This document shows, one piece after another, positions 12,301 through 26,125 of a stretch of DNA of 64,000 nucleotides (position 1 is its first letter; the number at the start of each line of letters is the position of its first letter). Made by a program: the position numbers and the translations under genes. The stretch covers positions 11,484,001-11,548,000 of the forward strand of contig NC_060019.1 of assembly GCF_021134715.1 (NCBI RefSeq), read 5' to 3'. The notes under the pieces are model-generated. The model worked only from the letters and a program-made list of their open reading frames with translations. It searched no databases and was not told the DNA's origin. The DNA is from Daphnia pulex. Taxonomy: Eukaryota > Arthropoda > Branchiopoda > Diplostraca > Daphniidae.

Positions 12301-15300
12301 TGAGGACGAATACGAAATGGACAATCAAGTGTACAGCCTTGATTATAGGATCATTGACGGTGACGTCAGTTTGCCACAGAACTCGTTCCGGACCACCGAT
12401 TTCACTCCACAGGGCTGTTTTTGCGTCTTTTCCAACGCTGAATCTTTCGAGTACATCCGTGACAGCCTAGAGAAAACACTGTTATCCAACCTGGAGCAAG
12501 AAGACAGGTTGCCGTTCCAGGGATTACCGATCGTCATCGTCATGGCGGCCGAACCGTCTCTCAGCGAAACCGACTACGAACATCTCAAGGGCGAGGGTTT
12601 AAACCTGGCCGACAATCTTCAGTGCCCCTTCATTGAAGTCTCGCAGTCGTCTACAACGTCATCCATGGATGGCGGGAAAGTAGGAGCCGTTTCGACGGAT
12701 GACGGCGAACACAACGGCGAATCACCAGCGGAAGTTCAGACTCAGGGCGAGCGTTTCAATCCGCACTTAGTCAGCAGCGCTTTGCGGGCCTTAGTCACAA
12801 GTATTCAGCAGCGAGCCGGCTTCCTGAACGTGTGCCAATCATCGTTGTCATCGGGAATAACGGATGGCTCCTGCCAGCCAGACATTCGCATCATCCTTTC
12901 AATGCTGTGTGCTGATCCTTTTTCAGTCGAGAGTGTCCTAGGACCGCTCTTGTCACACCAATGCTGTTTCCTCAGCGGAGAACGCAGTCTCACGTTGGAG
13001 ACCTTTCTGGGCGATTCAAAACGTAGGGTCGAAGTGGTTGTTACTTCTTACCATTCGGCAGACTCATTCAGGTAAATACAACTAGAAAATGGCTTGAAAT
13101 GGATAACAATATTAATATGTTTTCTTCCTTCGTTGATTCAATAGGGATGATCTAGTTCATGGTTTCATCTTGGTGTACTCGACCAAACGAAAGGCTTCCT
13201 TGGCCACTTTGGTTGCCTTTTCGCAGAACATTCCTAATTTGCCAATCCAAATCTTGGCCGTGACGGAAAGCGGCGGGGCGGCAAATGCTTTCTTCAATTC
13301 AGAGCTTAGTCATCAACTCATCACGGCTGGTAATGCCGCTGCCGACCGTCTCCAGGTGTGTTTCTAGAACGCCACATGGCACAACACAGACAAATTGTCT
13401 AATAACTATTTGGCTCGTATAAAGAACTATGTTTATTCATACCTTTATTTATTTATGCTTTTCCCCCCGATTTCAGGCTCATTTTATGACGTTGACGGCT
13501 TCTGCGAACCCTAAATCGGCTATTTATACTCCTTTTTTCAAAGAAGTTTGGGATAAGAAGATGGAGATTGAACAGGCCTTCCAATTAGAGGATGCTTCTG
13601 GTTTGAACGATTCAGGCGAGGGCACGCTGGAACGGCCATTAAGACGGACGCAGCCCATTCCACCTCCACGTCACAGTGCTGGACCTGTTTACGGTCGTTG
13701 CGGTGTAGGAATTTACGGCCAACGATCTAGCAGGGCCGGCTCAAATGAAGGCAGTGGCTCGGAGATTTACGAGAGGTTGCCCACTGATGGTTCACTGGGG
13801 GACGATGGCGAAGACGCAGTTTCACCCACTTATCCAGACGACCGAAGACTCACGCCCAGCGATGACAGCGATCTCTATTCTACGCTTGACCGGCCTATGC
13901 AACGTAGCAAGGAAAATGGTGTTGGAGAGCATCTAGTCAAGCCAAGTCACCTCAAAACTCGCCAAAAGACCAGACAAGGTATGGTGATCTCTTACTACTC
14001 TTTCTCGGGTAAAATAGAAGACTAGTCTCTATATCGATCATGGATGCTGTTGCTTGCAACACTGGAGTTTTTGTGTCGTCTGGCCATAATTGGCTCCGCG
14101 CACTACCACTAAATAAGAAATACGCATCTAAAGCTTTGATTCAAACTTGCTCTTTTCCCATGCTCTTCGTTTGTTCTGTTGGGATTTCGAAATGATTTGT
14201 TGGGCATCAAAGCAGAGGGTTCACGTCAGTCATGCCCGAGTGTCGACACTCTTCCGCTGGCCTTCTCCTTCTCGCTGCGAGGTCCGTCTTATCCATGTGG
14301 TGCGACGGGAGGCCGCGTTCCGGCCAATCCCGCGTCTCATATCATGACATTACAAAGTCAACATCCTTTGATGATGGCGACTGGTTTGAATCCTTCCGGG
14401 GTCAATCCTTATTCGACTCCCATTCCTCATTACACACCGTCTTCATCCGGATCCGCTGCTGCTTCCAATCACGCGCCTTCACCTCCTCCTTTCGGTCACT
14501 TGGGAGAGTCGCAAGAATCGTCTTCTTCTCCCAAACTGTTTTCACGAGACACTCTCCGCGATGGAGGGCCTTACGTCGCAGGGCGAACCGGACATCGTTA
14601 CAGTTCGTTCCAGCACCATCACCATCCGGCTGGGCCTTCCTATCCTCCGCCACCGGTGCCCACCAGCGCGCCGCCGTCTTCGTCGCGCTTTTCTCACTTC
14701 CAGTCGCTCGGCCCGTCCCTTGTTCAGGCCGAAGCTGCTCTTTGGGGAGGAGAAAATCGACGCTCCGGAAGCAACGGCGGAGCCGATCCGGCCGACAAGA
14801 AGAGTCGCGGTGAGAGATTGTCGCTGTTATCAATCCGGCATGCAGCATCTTTTGCCCCAAAAATCGATGGCCTTTTTTTTGTTTTTGATTTCGTTGCTTT
14901 GGATTTTATCGGACACAATTTTCTGGACAGCTTTCATAGTGGCATTTGATTCGGTTTTCGTCTGCATGCAAGTGTGTTTCTTTTTCAAATTATTATTTAA
15001 GGGCAAAATAGCGTTTCCTTTGTTGAAAGTAGTTGGACGAGGATTGCATCAAACGGGGTCGTTTTTACCCCCTCTAATTTTTTGTTGCTTCAGTCTTTAG
15101 TTGAATTTTTTCTTTCCCATTTTAAGTTCTCCGGTGGAAAGAAATGACGCCTGCATGAGCATAGAAAAGTACTATTGTACCTACATCGACATCGGGTCAA
15201 TGGGCAAACGGCGACTTTGTTGCTCCATTTCTTTTTTTTTTTTTTTTAATTTTCGGTTTTTGCTTTACTGTTCGGTTACAAATGGATTCGTTTCTGTGAC

Positions 15301-18300
15301 CCGGCTGAAGAGGCAGATGGTACCAATTGGGTTTTCAATTGTTTTTTATAATACTCGGGCGTCGTGAATTGTGTGCGCGTGCGCACATTGTCTTGCGGCC
15401 AGCAGGTGGTGGCTTCCAAGTGTTTCCACCGCCCAGCACTCCGCCAGAGCCGGCACCACCCGATCGAGGCGCGACTGTTGCCAACCCGCCGTCGCATTCA
15501 ACGTCTCAAGTGCCACCCCCACCGCGCTGGCAGCTGCTTCACGGCGCCACGGTTTCGTCGTCTCTGCCCACCGCTTCCTCACACACGAGCCTCGACGAGG
15601 CGGCATGTATGGATCTGATCCTCACAACCGCACTTATCCCTTTTTAGCCACTCAACTTTATGTAGCTAACAGTAAAATTTGACAATTTAAAAAACAAAAC
15701 AAAAGTAAAATGGGCGGCTTCAAAAACCTTTAAAACAATGAAATAAGACACAAATCGATTTTTTTGTGTACGTGTATTAATTTCCGTCTTTTTGATGTGT
15801 GTACGTGGCCTTTCTCCGTTACACAGCGGACGCTTCTTGCTCAAGGGACTCGATTTCGACGTCTCAGACAGGTACACCGTCATCTATCGTGTGTTTTCCG
15901 TCCTTTATTTATTGACCCACCTCACCTCCATTTTTGCAGCAGGTTTCCTCCTCGTCGGCCTTTACCTGCTTGAATTGCATGTCACGATCACTTTGTAATT
16001 AATTTTAAGCCAGGAAGAATATTTGGTTTTTGTTTTTGTTTCACACTATTTATTCATTATGTATTCCTATTTCTTTTTAAGTTGAGGTAGGAGTGGGGGT
16101 TGTGGGGTTGGTTATGCAGAATGGATGTCGGGGGTTTGGCATTCTGATGAGTTGTACGTCGTTTTGTCTGTGAGCTGTCGTTTTCATTTTGTTGGGAATC
16201 TCTGCGCTTGTTTATTTCATTTTATATTTATGCTTTTTATTCTATACCAATAGGATGGATGGACGATTCTGTTTTCCTCCGAACACGGAACGAAATGGAA
16301 GATGAAGCTTGGGGACCGGGCATTAGCGGTGGAGGTGGACCTGGTGCAGATTCCTATTCTCATCGAGCCTTCACTACAGGCCGAAGGAAAATGCTTCCAC
16401 AGCAGCAACAAGTCCAAGTATCTGGCCATCCTCACACGAGCAGAAAAGTATGCTTAATAATTCATTTAGCCAGATCGAATTAGAATTTTGATGATTTTTG
16501 AACTCATCACAAAAATCTCTCGTTTCCGCGTAGCAACAGCAACAAACATACCAGCATCCTGGCAAATTGAACCCCAAGGATTTCGCTAATGTGGCCGACG
16601 CCATTGCTCGGATGAAATTGGTATCGAGCGGTAAAGAATGTCCGACTGTACCTCCGCCACCTCCGCCTCGGCTGGTCAAGGGGAAAGAAAGCCACCGCCA
16701 TTTCGGATCCTATGACGGTGATTACAGCTACACTTCCACTCAGGATACATTAACGAGTGGGCAGCAGACCAACACTTCCAAATCTCGCAGTCGCTATCGC
16801 CGAGAAAAGGAACGACCAGGTAAAGCAAGACATTTTTATCGATTCGCTGCCCCAGTTGTGTGCCTCCTCCTCGCTAGGTTTGTCGCCATCATTTGGAACC
16901 CCCCTGGAATTCCACGTGATTGCATCAGCCTTAAGCTTTCATGCACTAGCGTTGTCAACAAGTTGGATTCGTCTTAAGAGTTGTCCTTGAGCTTTACGGC
17001 ACATTGTTGTTCCCGATTATTCGGTAGCTTTTGACCCTGTGACTTTCGCAATTCCGCATCCTTTCATCCCTCCTCAACCGTTTGGATGCTATATTTTGTT
17101 TCCCCCGGGTGGATCAACAAGATTTGAATGAAAGAATGGGTTAAAAGATGGCAATTTCAACATGTTGTCAATAATGGGTGGCGAATCGGGTGACGAGTAC
17201 TTAGTCAGGAGTGAATAACATCCGCACTGCAACAACCCACGCAAACCACTGGTTTTTATGTTTTGAGCAGCCGTTTACTCGGACTCGGATAGCAGCGACA
17301 GTTCGCTCGATCGCCGACCGAACATCTCTGGAGCCGGACTAGGATCGGGTGATGGGAGTTCGCGGCCACCCCGCAAGTCATCGACGCACAAACGGCCACG
17401 TCGGAAGCGAGCTGCTATTCCTGTGGCCACACCTCGCGTCCCAACATTGCCTTCCGCCAACAGTCAATCAACGACCACCAACTTGCCTCCTTCCGGCATG
17501 CCCCTTCCCCTATCGGCTCGGTCCAGAGGTTCTGGTGACACCACACATGCTGCTGATAAAGGTACATACTCCGGGCCCATTAAACCCATAACTTTAATTT
17601 CTCTCCCTCACTTTTATTACCTGGGATTTCCATGGTGGACTACCACATTTTATTATTTAAAAATAAAAGTGTCGATTTGCCCATGAGTCATAAAATTTTT
17701 GTTCATTCTGATGTTTTTTTTTTTTTTTTAGTTAAACGTACAGTTGGCTTTGTATGATTGTTTCACACCTAAGCTTCTGGTTCCTCTACCTTTGTTATTT
17801 TACCTGATTGTGGACTATTGGCCCGCTTGCTTTTTTTTAATTTCCTGGGCGTCATATTCTCGTTCTCTTGGTGGCTTTTTGAACGAACCAAAGGGGGGCT
17901 TGCACTGAATAACGCCGGTTTCTTGCCTTGCATTGCACTACAGGTATCGGACCACGGGATCCCATCTACTCCGCTTTGCCCGACGATGATCCCAGCATGG
18001 ACGTGGCATCGCCCCGAGAACGCGATCTGGGATCTCCTTTGGTATTTGACACGCATTGACAATATTCAATATGAAGATGGGTGGTGAATGGGCGACTGAA
18101 TTTGTTTATTCTCATTCCTTACGTTTGACATTTCAGGTTGGTTTTATATCGCGGCAAAGAAATTTAGAAGGTTCCGGAGGCGTCGGATTGGTCATGGAAC
18201 AGGATCGAGCCGAAAGGGACCCATCGACACAACGGCGAAAGGACAAGGCCAAAGCCAAGGATGATGAAAAACAAGAGAAGAGGCGATTGAAAGAGGAGGA

Positions 18301-19211
18301 ACGTCAACGACGAGAGCGTGAAAAGGAGAAGGAACGCGAACGTAAACGCAATCTCAAAATGACGAAGGACGGCAAGAAAGAAAAAGTGGCACCCACATTA
18401 GAGGACGTAGTGCAAGCCGAAGGTCGGGCCATTCCTCTCTTCCTTGAAACGTGTGTCAAGTTCATCGAAGCCGAGGGTCTCGACTCTGAAGGCATTTACC
18501 GGGTGCCAGGCAACCGAGCCCATGTAGACATGCTTTTCCAAAAGCTTGAAGAAGGTTCGCATAATGAAATCTTATCGATGAAAGAGACGACTAATAAAAA
18601 TATGTGTCTTTTTTGTTGTTGTTAAAGATCCAAATTATGATATCCACGAACTGGATATCGCAGTCAACGCCGTGGCCACAGCCTTGAAGGATTTCTTTAA
18701 ACGGTTTCCTTCCATATTAACGCAAGATCAAATGAGCGAAATGGAGGAAATCTCCAGTAAGTTTACGTGTAATCGACATTGATATTATTTGAACAGTAAA
18801 TTTACCTTTTTTCTCCAAATAATCTGTACAGTGACTCCAGATCGAAGTTGCCGATTGCTGGCTTTACGGGATCTTCTGACGAAGAAGCTGACACCAGTCA
18901 GTTTCAATGTTCTCAAATTCATCTTCCAGCATTTCGTCAAGTACTTCAATTCTGAATTCACTACATATTGATTTCTCGTTTTATCTTTTCTTTAAATTTT
19001 TTTAAAAATCAGGGTGACGGAAAATTGCAAAGCCAATAGCATGGATTCGAAGAATTTGGCTATCTGCTGGTGGCCAACTTTGTTACCTTTCGAATTTACC
19101 GATATGATTCGCTTCGAGATGATGAGACCTCATCTAGAAGACACGGTTCAGGCGATGATTGATCAGTTCCCGTTTCTCTTCTTAGGCAAAGATGAAATTG
19201 TCATGGTTTAA
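9302..19211 (+). CDS. RhoGAPp190: p190 Rho GTPase-activating protein (ARHGAP35/ARHGAP5 family)
   Basis: Twenty exons join in frame: 9302-9472, 10245-10392, 10485-10574, 10634-10885, 10953-11306, 11363-11829, 11897-13071, 13145-13355, 13477-13978, 14216-14809, 15406-15606, 15827-15871, 16254-16447, 16534-16819, 17271-17561, 17944-18041, 18137-18554, 18628-18756, 18832-18940, 19013-19211; about 1977 residues. The family switches off Rho at the plasma membrane and actin cytoskeleton. Seen: N-terminal GTPase-like domain (P-loop [13 protein letters not shown], residues about 26-38), FF repeats from about 275 to 560, the pseudoGTPase region encoded mainly by 11897-13355, a long Ser/Pro/His/Gln-rich linker, a highly charged Lys/Arg/Glu stretch at about 1726-1777, and a C-terminal RhoGAP domain with the arginine finger in EGIYRVPGN (Arg about 1815) and [11 protein letters not shown]. 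Vertebrate p190 has about 1500 residues; the extra length is in the linker. Exons in the linker (15827-15871 above all) are the least certain. Confidence 0.95.
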
Positions 19212-20696
19212 TTGTTTGGATTAAACCCGCTGTCCTCTCCATTATCAGCCACTTAATTTGACTAAGCGTGTGTCGCATTCCAAAAGGGCCCGTGACGTTG
19301 CCATTTTTGTGTTTCGTTAACGTTGGAAATGAAAAGAAAATTAGGATTATAAAAGAAATGCGAAAAAACAGATGGGTCAACAAGTTCATGATCTGACAAA
19401 GCAACAGTCGCAGACATAATAATAATAGTTCCCCAATATAACTCTTTTAACTGCTTCAGAAATTCTCGCATTATCCAAATGTGTCTGTTTGGTACGTTGT
19501 TGGTGTCTTGTCCTCGCTTGTTCGTCATCTTATGTGTACATAGTAGGATTCGCGAACGTTCATTTTCAAATTCGTGATTGGTAATAAGTAAGTAAGGAGC
19601 GTAAAGCATCCGAAAGATCCGTTATTGAGAAAACTCCTACTCGGAAGCTGAGAGACAAATCGCCGCTTCATTCAAATCATGTTATTTTCCTCATTTGATT
19701 CTGATTTTTTGATTTCTTGTGTCGTTTGCGCAACCTTGTTTTTTGGGTTTGTTGATCTTACAACACGAGTTTCGTTAGCTCGTCGAATTTTGATTTTCTA
19801 TTCTGTGTCCAAGTTATAACACTGTTGATGCTTTAGACAAAAGAAGAAAATGCGATAACACAATAATGAACAGATGTTGTGATTTGGGCATCAGAGTCGT
19901 TGATAGGCTCGTTCTGCTGGAAGTCGGAACTTGTTGGGTGGTTCAGGGAGTTTTCTCGAGTCAATATGTAGATATCTAATTAAACTCAACCAAGGCTTTT
20001 AACAAAGCAATCTGAAAATTATCTCTCACGCTCTCGCCGCTCTCTGTACGTCTTCTTCAATATTTTGCTTCCCTTTCTCCCCAAGCACGATTCGAGCTGA
20101 TTGTGTGCCATTTCTTAACACAACTGTAAAATGTCAATGTTTGCAGTCCTTTCTATATTCCTTCTTCGATGAATAATAACCCTCAATTTCCGATGCTTCG
20201 ATCTAGGAGCTCGACATTGCTGCTGCCGAATGAAATAGTGTCATCACTCTATTATTTCACTTTTCAGCAAGTCTCACGTTCTTTTTTTTTTAAATATTGG
20301 TAAGAGCTCCTACCAATGATTATCATGTTTATCGCAAAAAGAACAAGTCCAGAAAATACAAAATGAAATGTTGTTTTGTTTTTAATTTTTAACCTTACCT
20401 CCTAAAATTCAGAATTTTAACGATAGATTAATTTAGTAACTCGCTACAATGGACTCGTCAAACTGTAAATCGAACTTCGCTTATTTACTGAACTTGGCAA
20501 TAGGTAATGAGTGGGGCAGAATATCTTCTGGACACCGCTCGCAGACGCGGAGACCGTGTTGCTATAATGAATGGCTTCAATAAAAGCCTGAAACGAAAAT
20601 TAGTTAAGACAACACGGAAATTAGGAATACAAAAAGTGTATGATTTTTAATGACATCATAGAACTTAGGTGCGCCAGTGGTGATCTTATACAAAAA
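19212..20696. other. Intergenic stretch between convergent RhoGAPp190 and PCNA, mostly 3' UTR
   Basis: No exon seen. The stretch is T-rich and fits a long 3' UTR of the RhoGAP gene; a plus-strand AATAAA at 20579-20584 is a possible end, about 1.37 kb past the stop. If used, the RhoGAP transcript would end about 100 bases from the PCNA stop codon. Confidence 0.4.
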
Positions 20697-21717
<1,021 letters not shown>

Positions 21718-21807
21718 TCAACGCTTCCAAGTACTCAACAATGACTGAGTGCAGACTGCCGCCGTGGTTTTCGCGGCAAAATCATCGCCATCTGACGCAC
21801 GATTCTG

Positions 21808-21838
21808 ATTGGACGATTTTGATCATGTGATATATAAA
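21808..21838 (+). promoter_or_regulatory. Candidate CCAAT/TATA promoter upstream of a small spliced frame
   Basis: ATTGG (inverted CCAAT) at 21808-21812 is followed by TATATAAA at 21831-21838. This is a textbook spacing, and the spliced frame at 21903 begins 65 bases downstream. The CCAAT element could equally serve the divergent PCNA gene. Confidence 0.45.
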
Positions 21839-21902
21839 TGCCTCAAGGTTGGAGGGAAAAATTCGAATCTTTTGTCTGTTTCCAGATCTAGTGACAGTGG
21901 CA

Positions 21903-22044
21903 ATGATGCACACAATGGCTAATACTAAAGGATATGTGAGTGTCATAGAGATTTTGAAACTAGTTACTTTAACAGAAAAATGTTGAATTCCAGGAATACT
22001 TAACACAAATCTATTACAATACAAAGTCTCGAATCGAGGAGTAA
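21903..22044 (+). CDS. Possible 27-residue spliced small protein (unrecognised)
   Basis: Two short exons, 21903-21935 and 21994-22044, join in frame across a 58-bp intron with a GTGAGT donor and TTCCAG acceptor. The product would start MMHTMANTKGY and end KSRIEE; a second in-frame ATG would give 23 residues. It is polar, Tyr-rich in the middle and has no signal peptide or membrane segment. Support comes from the TATA box upstream, the good splice signals and the intron size typical of this genome. I do not recognise it, and a random match of this length is possible. Confidence 0.3.
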
Positions 22045-22087
22045 TACATGGGAAATTATTTTACAATTGATCAAATAATTAGCTCAT

Positions 22088-23253
22088 TTACAGGTGGACA
22101 CGCATCAACGTATACAATGATTTCAACTCATAAGACAACATAGTGTAATTCAGGCTATTTAAACCCTCGGCGGCATGAATAATTTTGTTCTTTTTCATGG
22201 TTACAAAGCGGTTAGGATTGGGAACCTCTTTTTCGTGTCTAAGCATTTTATATTTCGCAACATTTTTTTCAAATCGTACCACGCCAAGTTCAGCTTGAGA
22301 CACACGAAAGTAAAGGTCATCATCCTCTCCTCCCCATCCATAAAACAAGTTGGAAAACCCGTTGATACTTTGGAAATGTTGAGTTGTCATTGCCACAGCA
22401 CTACAGAAAAAAAAAAAAAAAAAAAAAAACAGGGAGCATGATGAAATGCAGAAAAATAGATAAAATTAAATTCAAACTTTACCCGCCAAAGATTCCACAA
22501 TAAGGTAGCTCATAATCGAAGGTATCTACAGCTGAGGACAAATGGCGAGGCATCTTTGTGCAGGCATAGATATTATTCAGGCTCAAGGGAATGAGATCGA
22601 CCTATGAAAACAAATATATCTCTCGGTGATCCAATAATTCATGAGAAACAAATTACGTCATGGAATATGTAGCAATCGGATGGAAAACGTTTCTGGCTCT
22701 CAACAAATCCAACGTTAAATAGCTTTCCACGATTGAATTGCATTTCCGGGCTTTGTTCGACGACGATAATCCGGTAGTCGATTTCCTGTAACTGTAAATA
22801 CCGATGCAAATAATGAAGGAAGACACGTAGTTGTTCTGGACGTCGCCTGTAGGGAACGACGATATTGACGCGATATTTTGAGAAACAATCAACAGGCTTT
22901 GAAGCGCCACCGATAGCAATATTTTTCGATGAATTGGTGAAAGTTTTCAGCACAATATCACTAATGTTCAGGTTTAATTCGATTCCTTCCGAAGAAAGTT
23001 GGCGCTCGTACAGATGAAAGCAAAAATTGCCGTTAATTGGTTGGCTTCCTAACTCACGAGGTGAAAGATGGTTGGGCATGTCGTGAAATGAGATGAATGA
23101 AAGGGAACACAAAAAACGAATATTGAATTCGAAGAAAAAGCAAATCAACAAGAAAAAAAATAACACTGTAACACACAGGCACATTTTCTTCTTGAGTGAA
23201 CGTGAAGAATAAATACGACCTATTCGTTTGAGCATTTTTGAAATAACGCTCAT
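22088..23253 (-). CDS. Beta-1,4-galactosyltransferase family type II Golgi enzyme
   Basis: Three minus-strand exons, 23253-22657, 22601-22483 and 22400-22088, give 342 residues. The family transfers Gal or GalNAc from a UDP-sugar to GlcNAc, Glc or Xyl acceptors in the Golgi lumen. Seen: a basic cytosolic tail, a membrane anchor at about 24-42, the VVPYRRRPEQL block, FNRGKLFNVGF, the metal-binding DVD motif (Asp199-Val-Asp201, split by the first intron), YCGIFGGAVAM, and the donor/acceptor-site motif GWGGEDDD at about 260-267. These define family GT7. The length and FNRGKLFNVGF suit the B4GALT1-6 branch more than B4GALT7, but the exact member and its donor sugar cannot be read from sequence. 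The start lies only 38 bp after the UXT stop (see findings). Confidence 0.93.
22407..22429 (+). repeat. poly(A) tract, 23 bases, in a B4GalT intron
   Basis: Uninterrupted A run on the plus strand, read as T on the gene strand. It forms the polypyrimidine tract directly upstream of the acceptor of the last B4GalT exon. Confidence 0.9.
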
Positions 23254-23264
23254 TTTGTTTGCTT

Positions 23265-23270
23265 TTTATT
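23265..23270 (-). terminator. Poly(A) signal of UXT, 12 bases before the B4GalT start codon
   Basis: AATAAA on the minus strand, about 22 bases past the UXT stop. Cleavage 10-30 bases downstream would fall around or inside the first codons of the galactosyltransferase gene. Confidence 0.6.
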
Positions 23271-23291
23271 GCCAGAGATGTAAACAATGTT

Positions 23292-23876
23292 TCACACACT
23301 TTCAGGAATATAGCTTTGCAACTGTCCAAGTGTGGCTATCATCATTTTAATATCAGCATTGATGTGTGATGCTTCTTCTTCCAGTGCCTTAACACGCTCA
23401 CTTATTTGATCCACTTTTTTGGTAATGAAACTGCACGCTTCAGCACGTGTTAGCTCAAGGAAGAATCCATAGCCAATTGAAACCAAAATTGTGGAAACAT
23501 CAGGTCTAAACAAGAAAAACAAATATGAATTAGATCTGTAAACAGTAGGCACCTATACATTAGTTATTCATACACTTCAGCTTGGACGAAAAATCCACAC
23601 CCCAAGTCAACTTTAGTTTTGAGTGGATTTACATCAAGTTCATTTAAATTTTCAATTTTTTTTTTTAGTTGAAGGTACTCTTGGATTTCAGTTTGGTGGT
23701 TTTCCCTAGTTGTTAAACAGTTCCTACCACAAGAATGACAAAACCATTAATCAGATGTTAAGATAACTCTTTCATAACTTTTGCTTTTAATACTTCAGCT
23801 TGTTTCTCAAAACCTCATTCACAAATGTCTCGCATTGTTGAATCTTAGGCAACAATTGATTTGGATCATCGGTCAT
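23292..23876 (-). CDS. UXT: UXT, alpha-type prefoldin-like subunit
   Basis: Exons 23876-23794, 23723-23574 and 23505-23292 on the minus strand give 148 residues, close to the human protein (157). UXT is a prefoldin-like protein that joins the URI1/R2TP chaperone complex and binds transcription regulators. Seen: an N-terminal helix with CETFVNEVL, the conserved core KVDLGCGFFVQAEV followed by PDVSTILVSIGYGFFLELTRAEA across the second intron, and a C-terminal heptad-rich helix; both coiled-coil arms flank the beta hairpin core as in alpha prefoldins. The start is the first ATG in frame. It is divergent from MAPKAPK2, with 490 bp between the start codons. Confidence 0.93.
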
Positions 23877-24366
23877 TTTAATATTTTCTTAATCACAGAT
23901 TAACCATGGTTTCAGAGTGGTATTTACAGCAGACTAATTTCAAAATTTCAGCGACAAATTGGTGATCAGCGCCCAAGTCGAGTCAACGGATGTATGGTAG
24001 CTATCGTGTATCGTTTGATTAAATCAGATTAAATTAATTATTTTACTAATTATTTTTTGAAACTTTCCTTGTAAGTAATTCTGATAAAAGAAAGTAATGT
24101 ATTTGGCATCAATTTTTAATTGTTACCAAGGGAATAAAATAATTATTTAAAAAACAATATTTGTTTACATTGGCAAAGAGTTCTAGCCAGAAAAGGCTTT
24201 GCATTCTAAATGAAAAAGAAAATTGGTAAAAAGAGGGTGGGATTCAGGTGCTAACCGTTTGTTGACTGTATTTGGTGATTATCACCTCGTGAATAATTCT
24301 GTTTATATCAGAAACCTTTCTTTAATCTTCAATAGCGACTCATGTCGTTGTACTCGTTTTCTAAGA
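23877..24366. other. Bidirectional promoter region, UXT and MAPKAPK2
   Basis: AT-rich, no exon visible. It must hold the promoters and 5' leaders of both divergent genes. I see no clear TATA box or other named element. Confidence 0.4.

Positions 24367-26125
<1,759 letters not shown>

Noticed and set aside
14402-15606. Long frames on both strands over the middle of RhoGAPp190
   Set aside because: They overlap linker exons whose phase joins correctly; the alternatives are shadows caused by GC-rich Ser/Pro/Arg codons.
24223-24366. N-terminal extension of MAPKAPK2
   Set aside because: The frame is open but has no ATG, and the sequence does not resemble the proline-rich N-terminus of the family.
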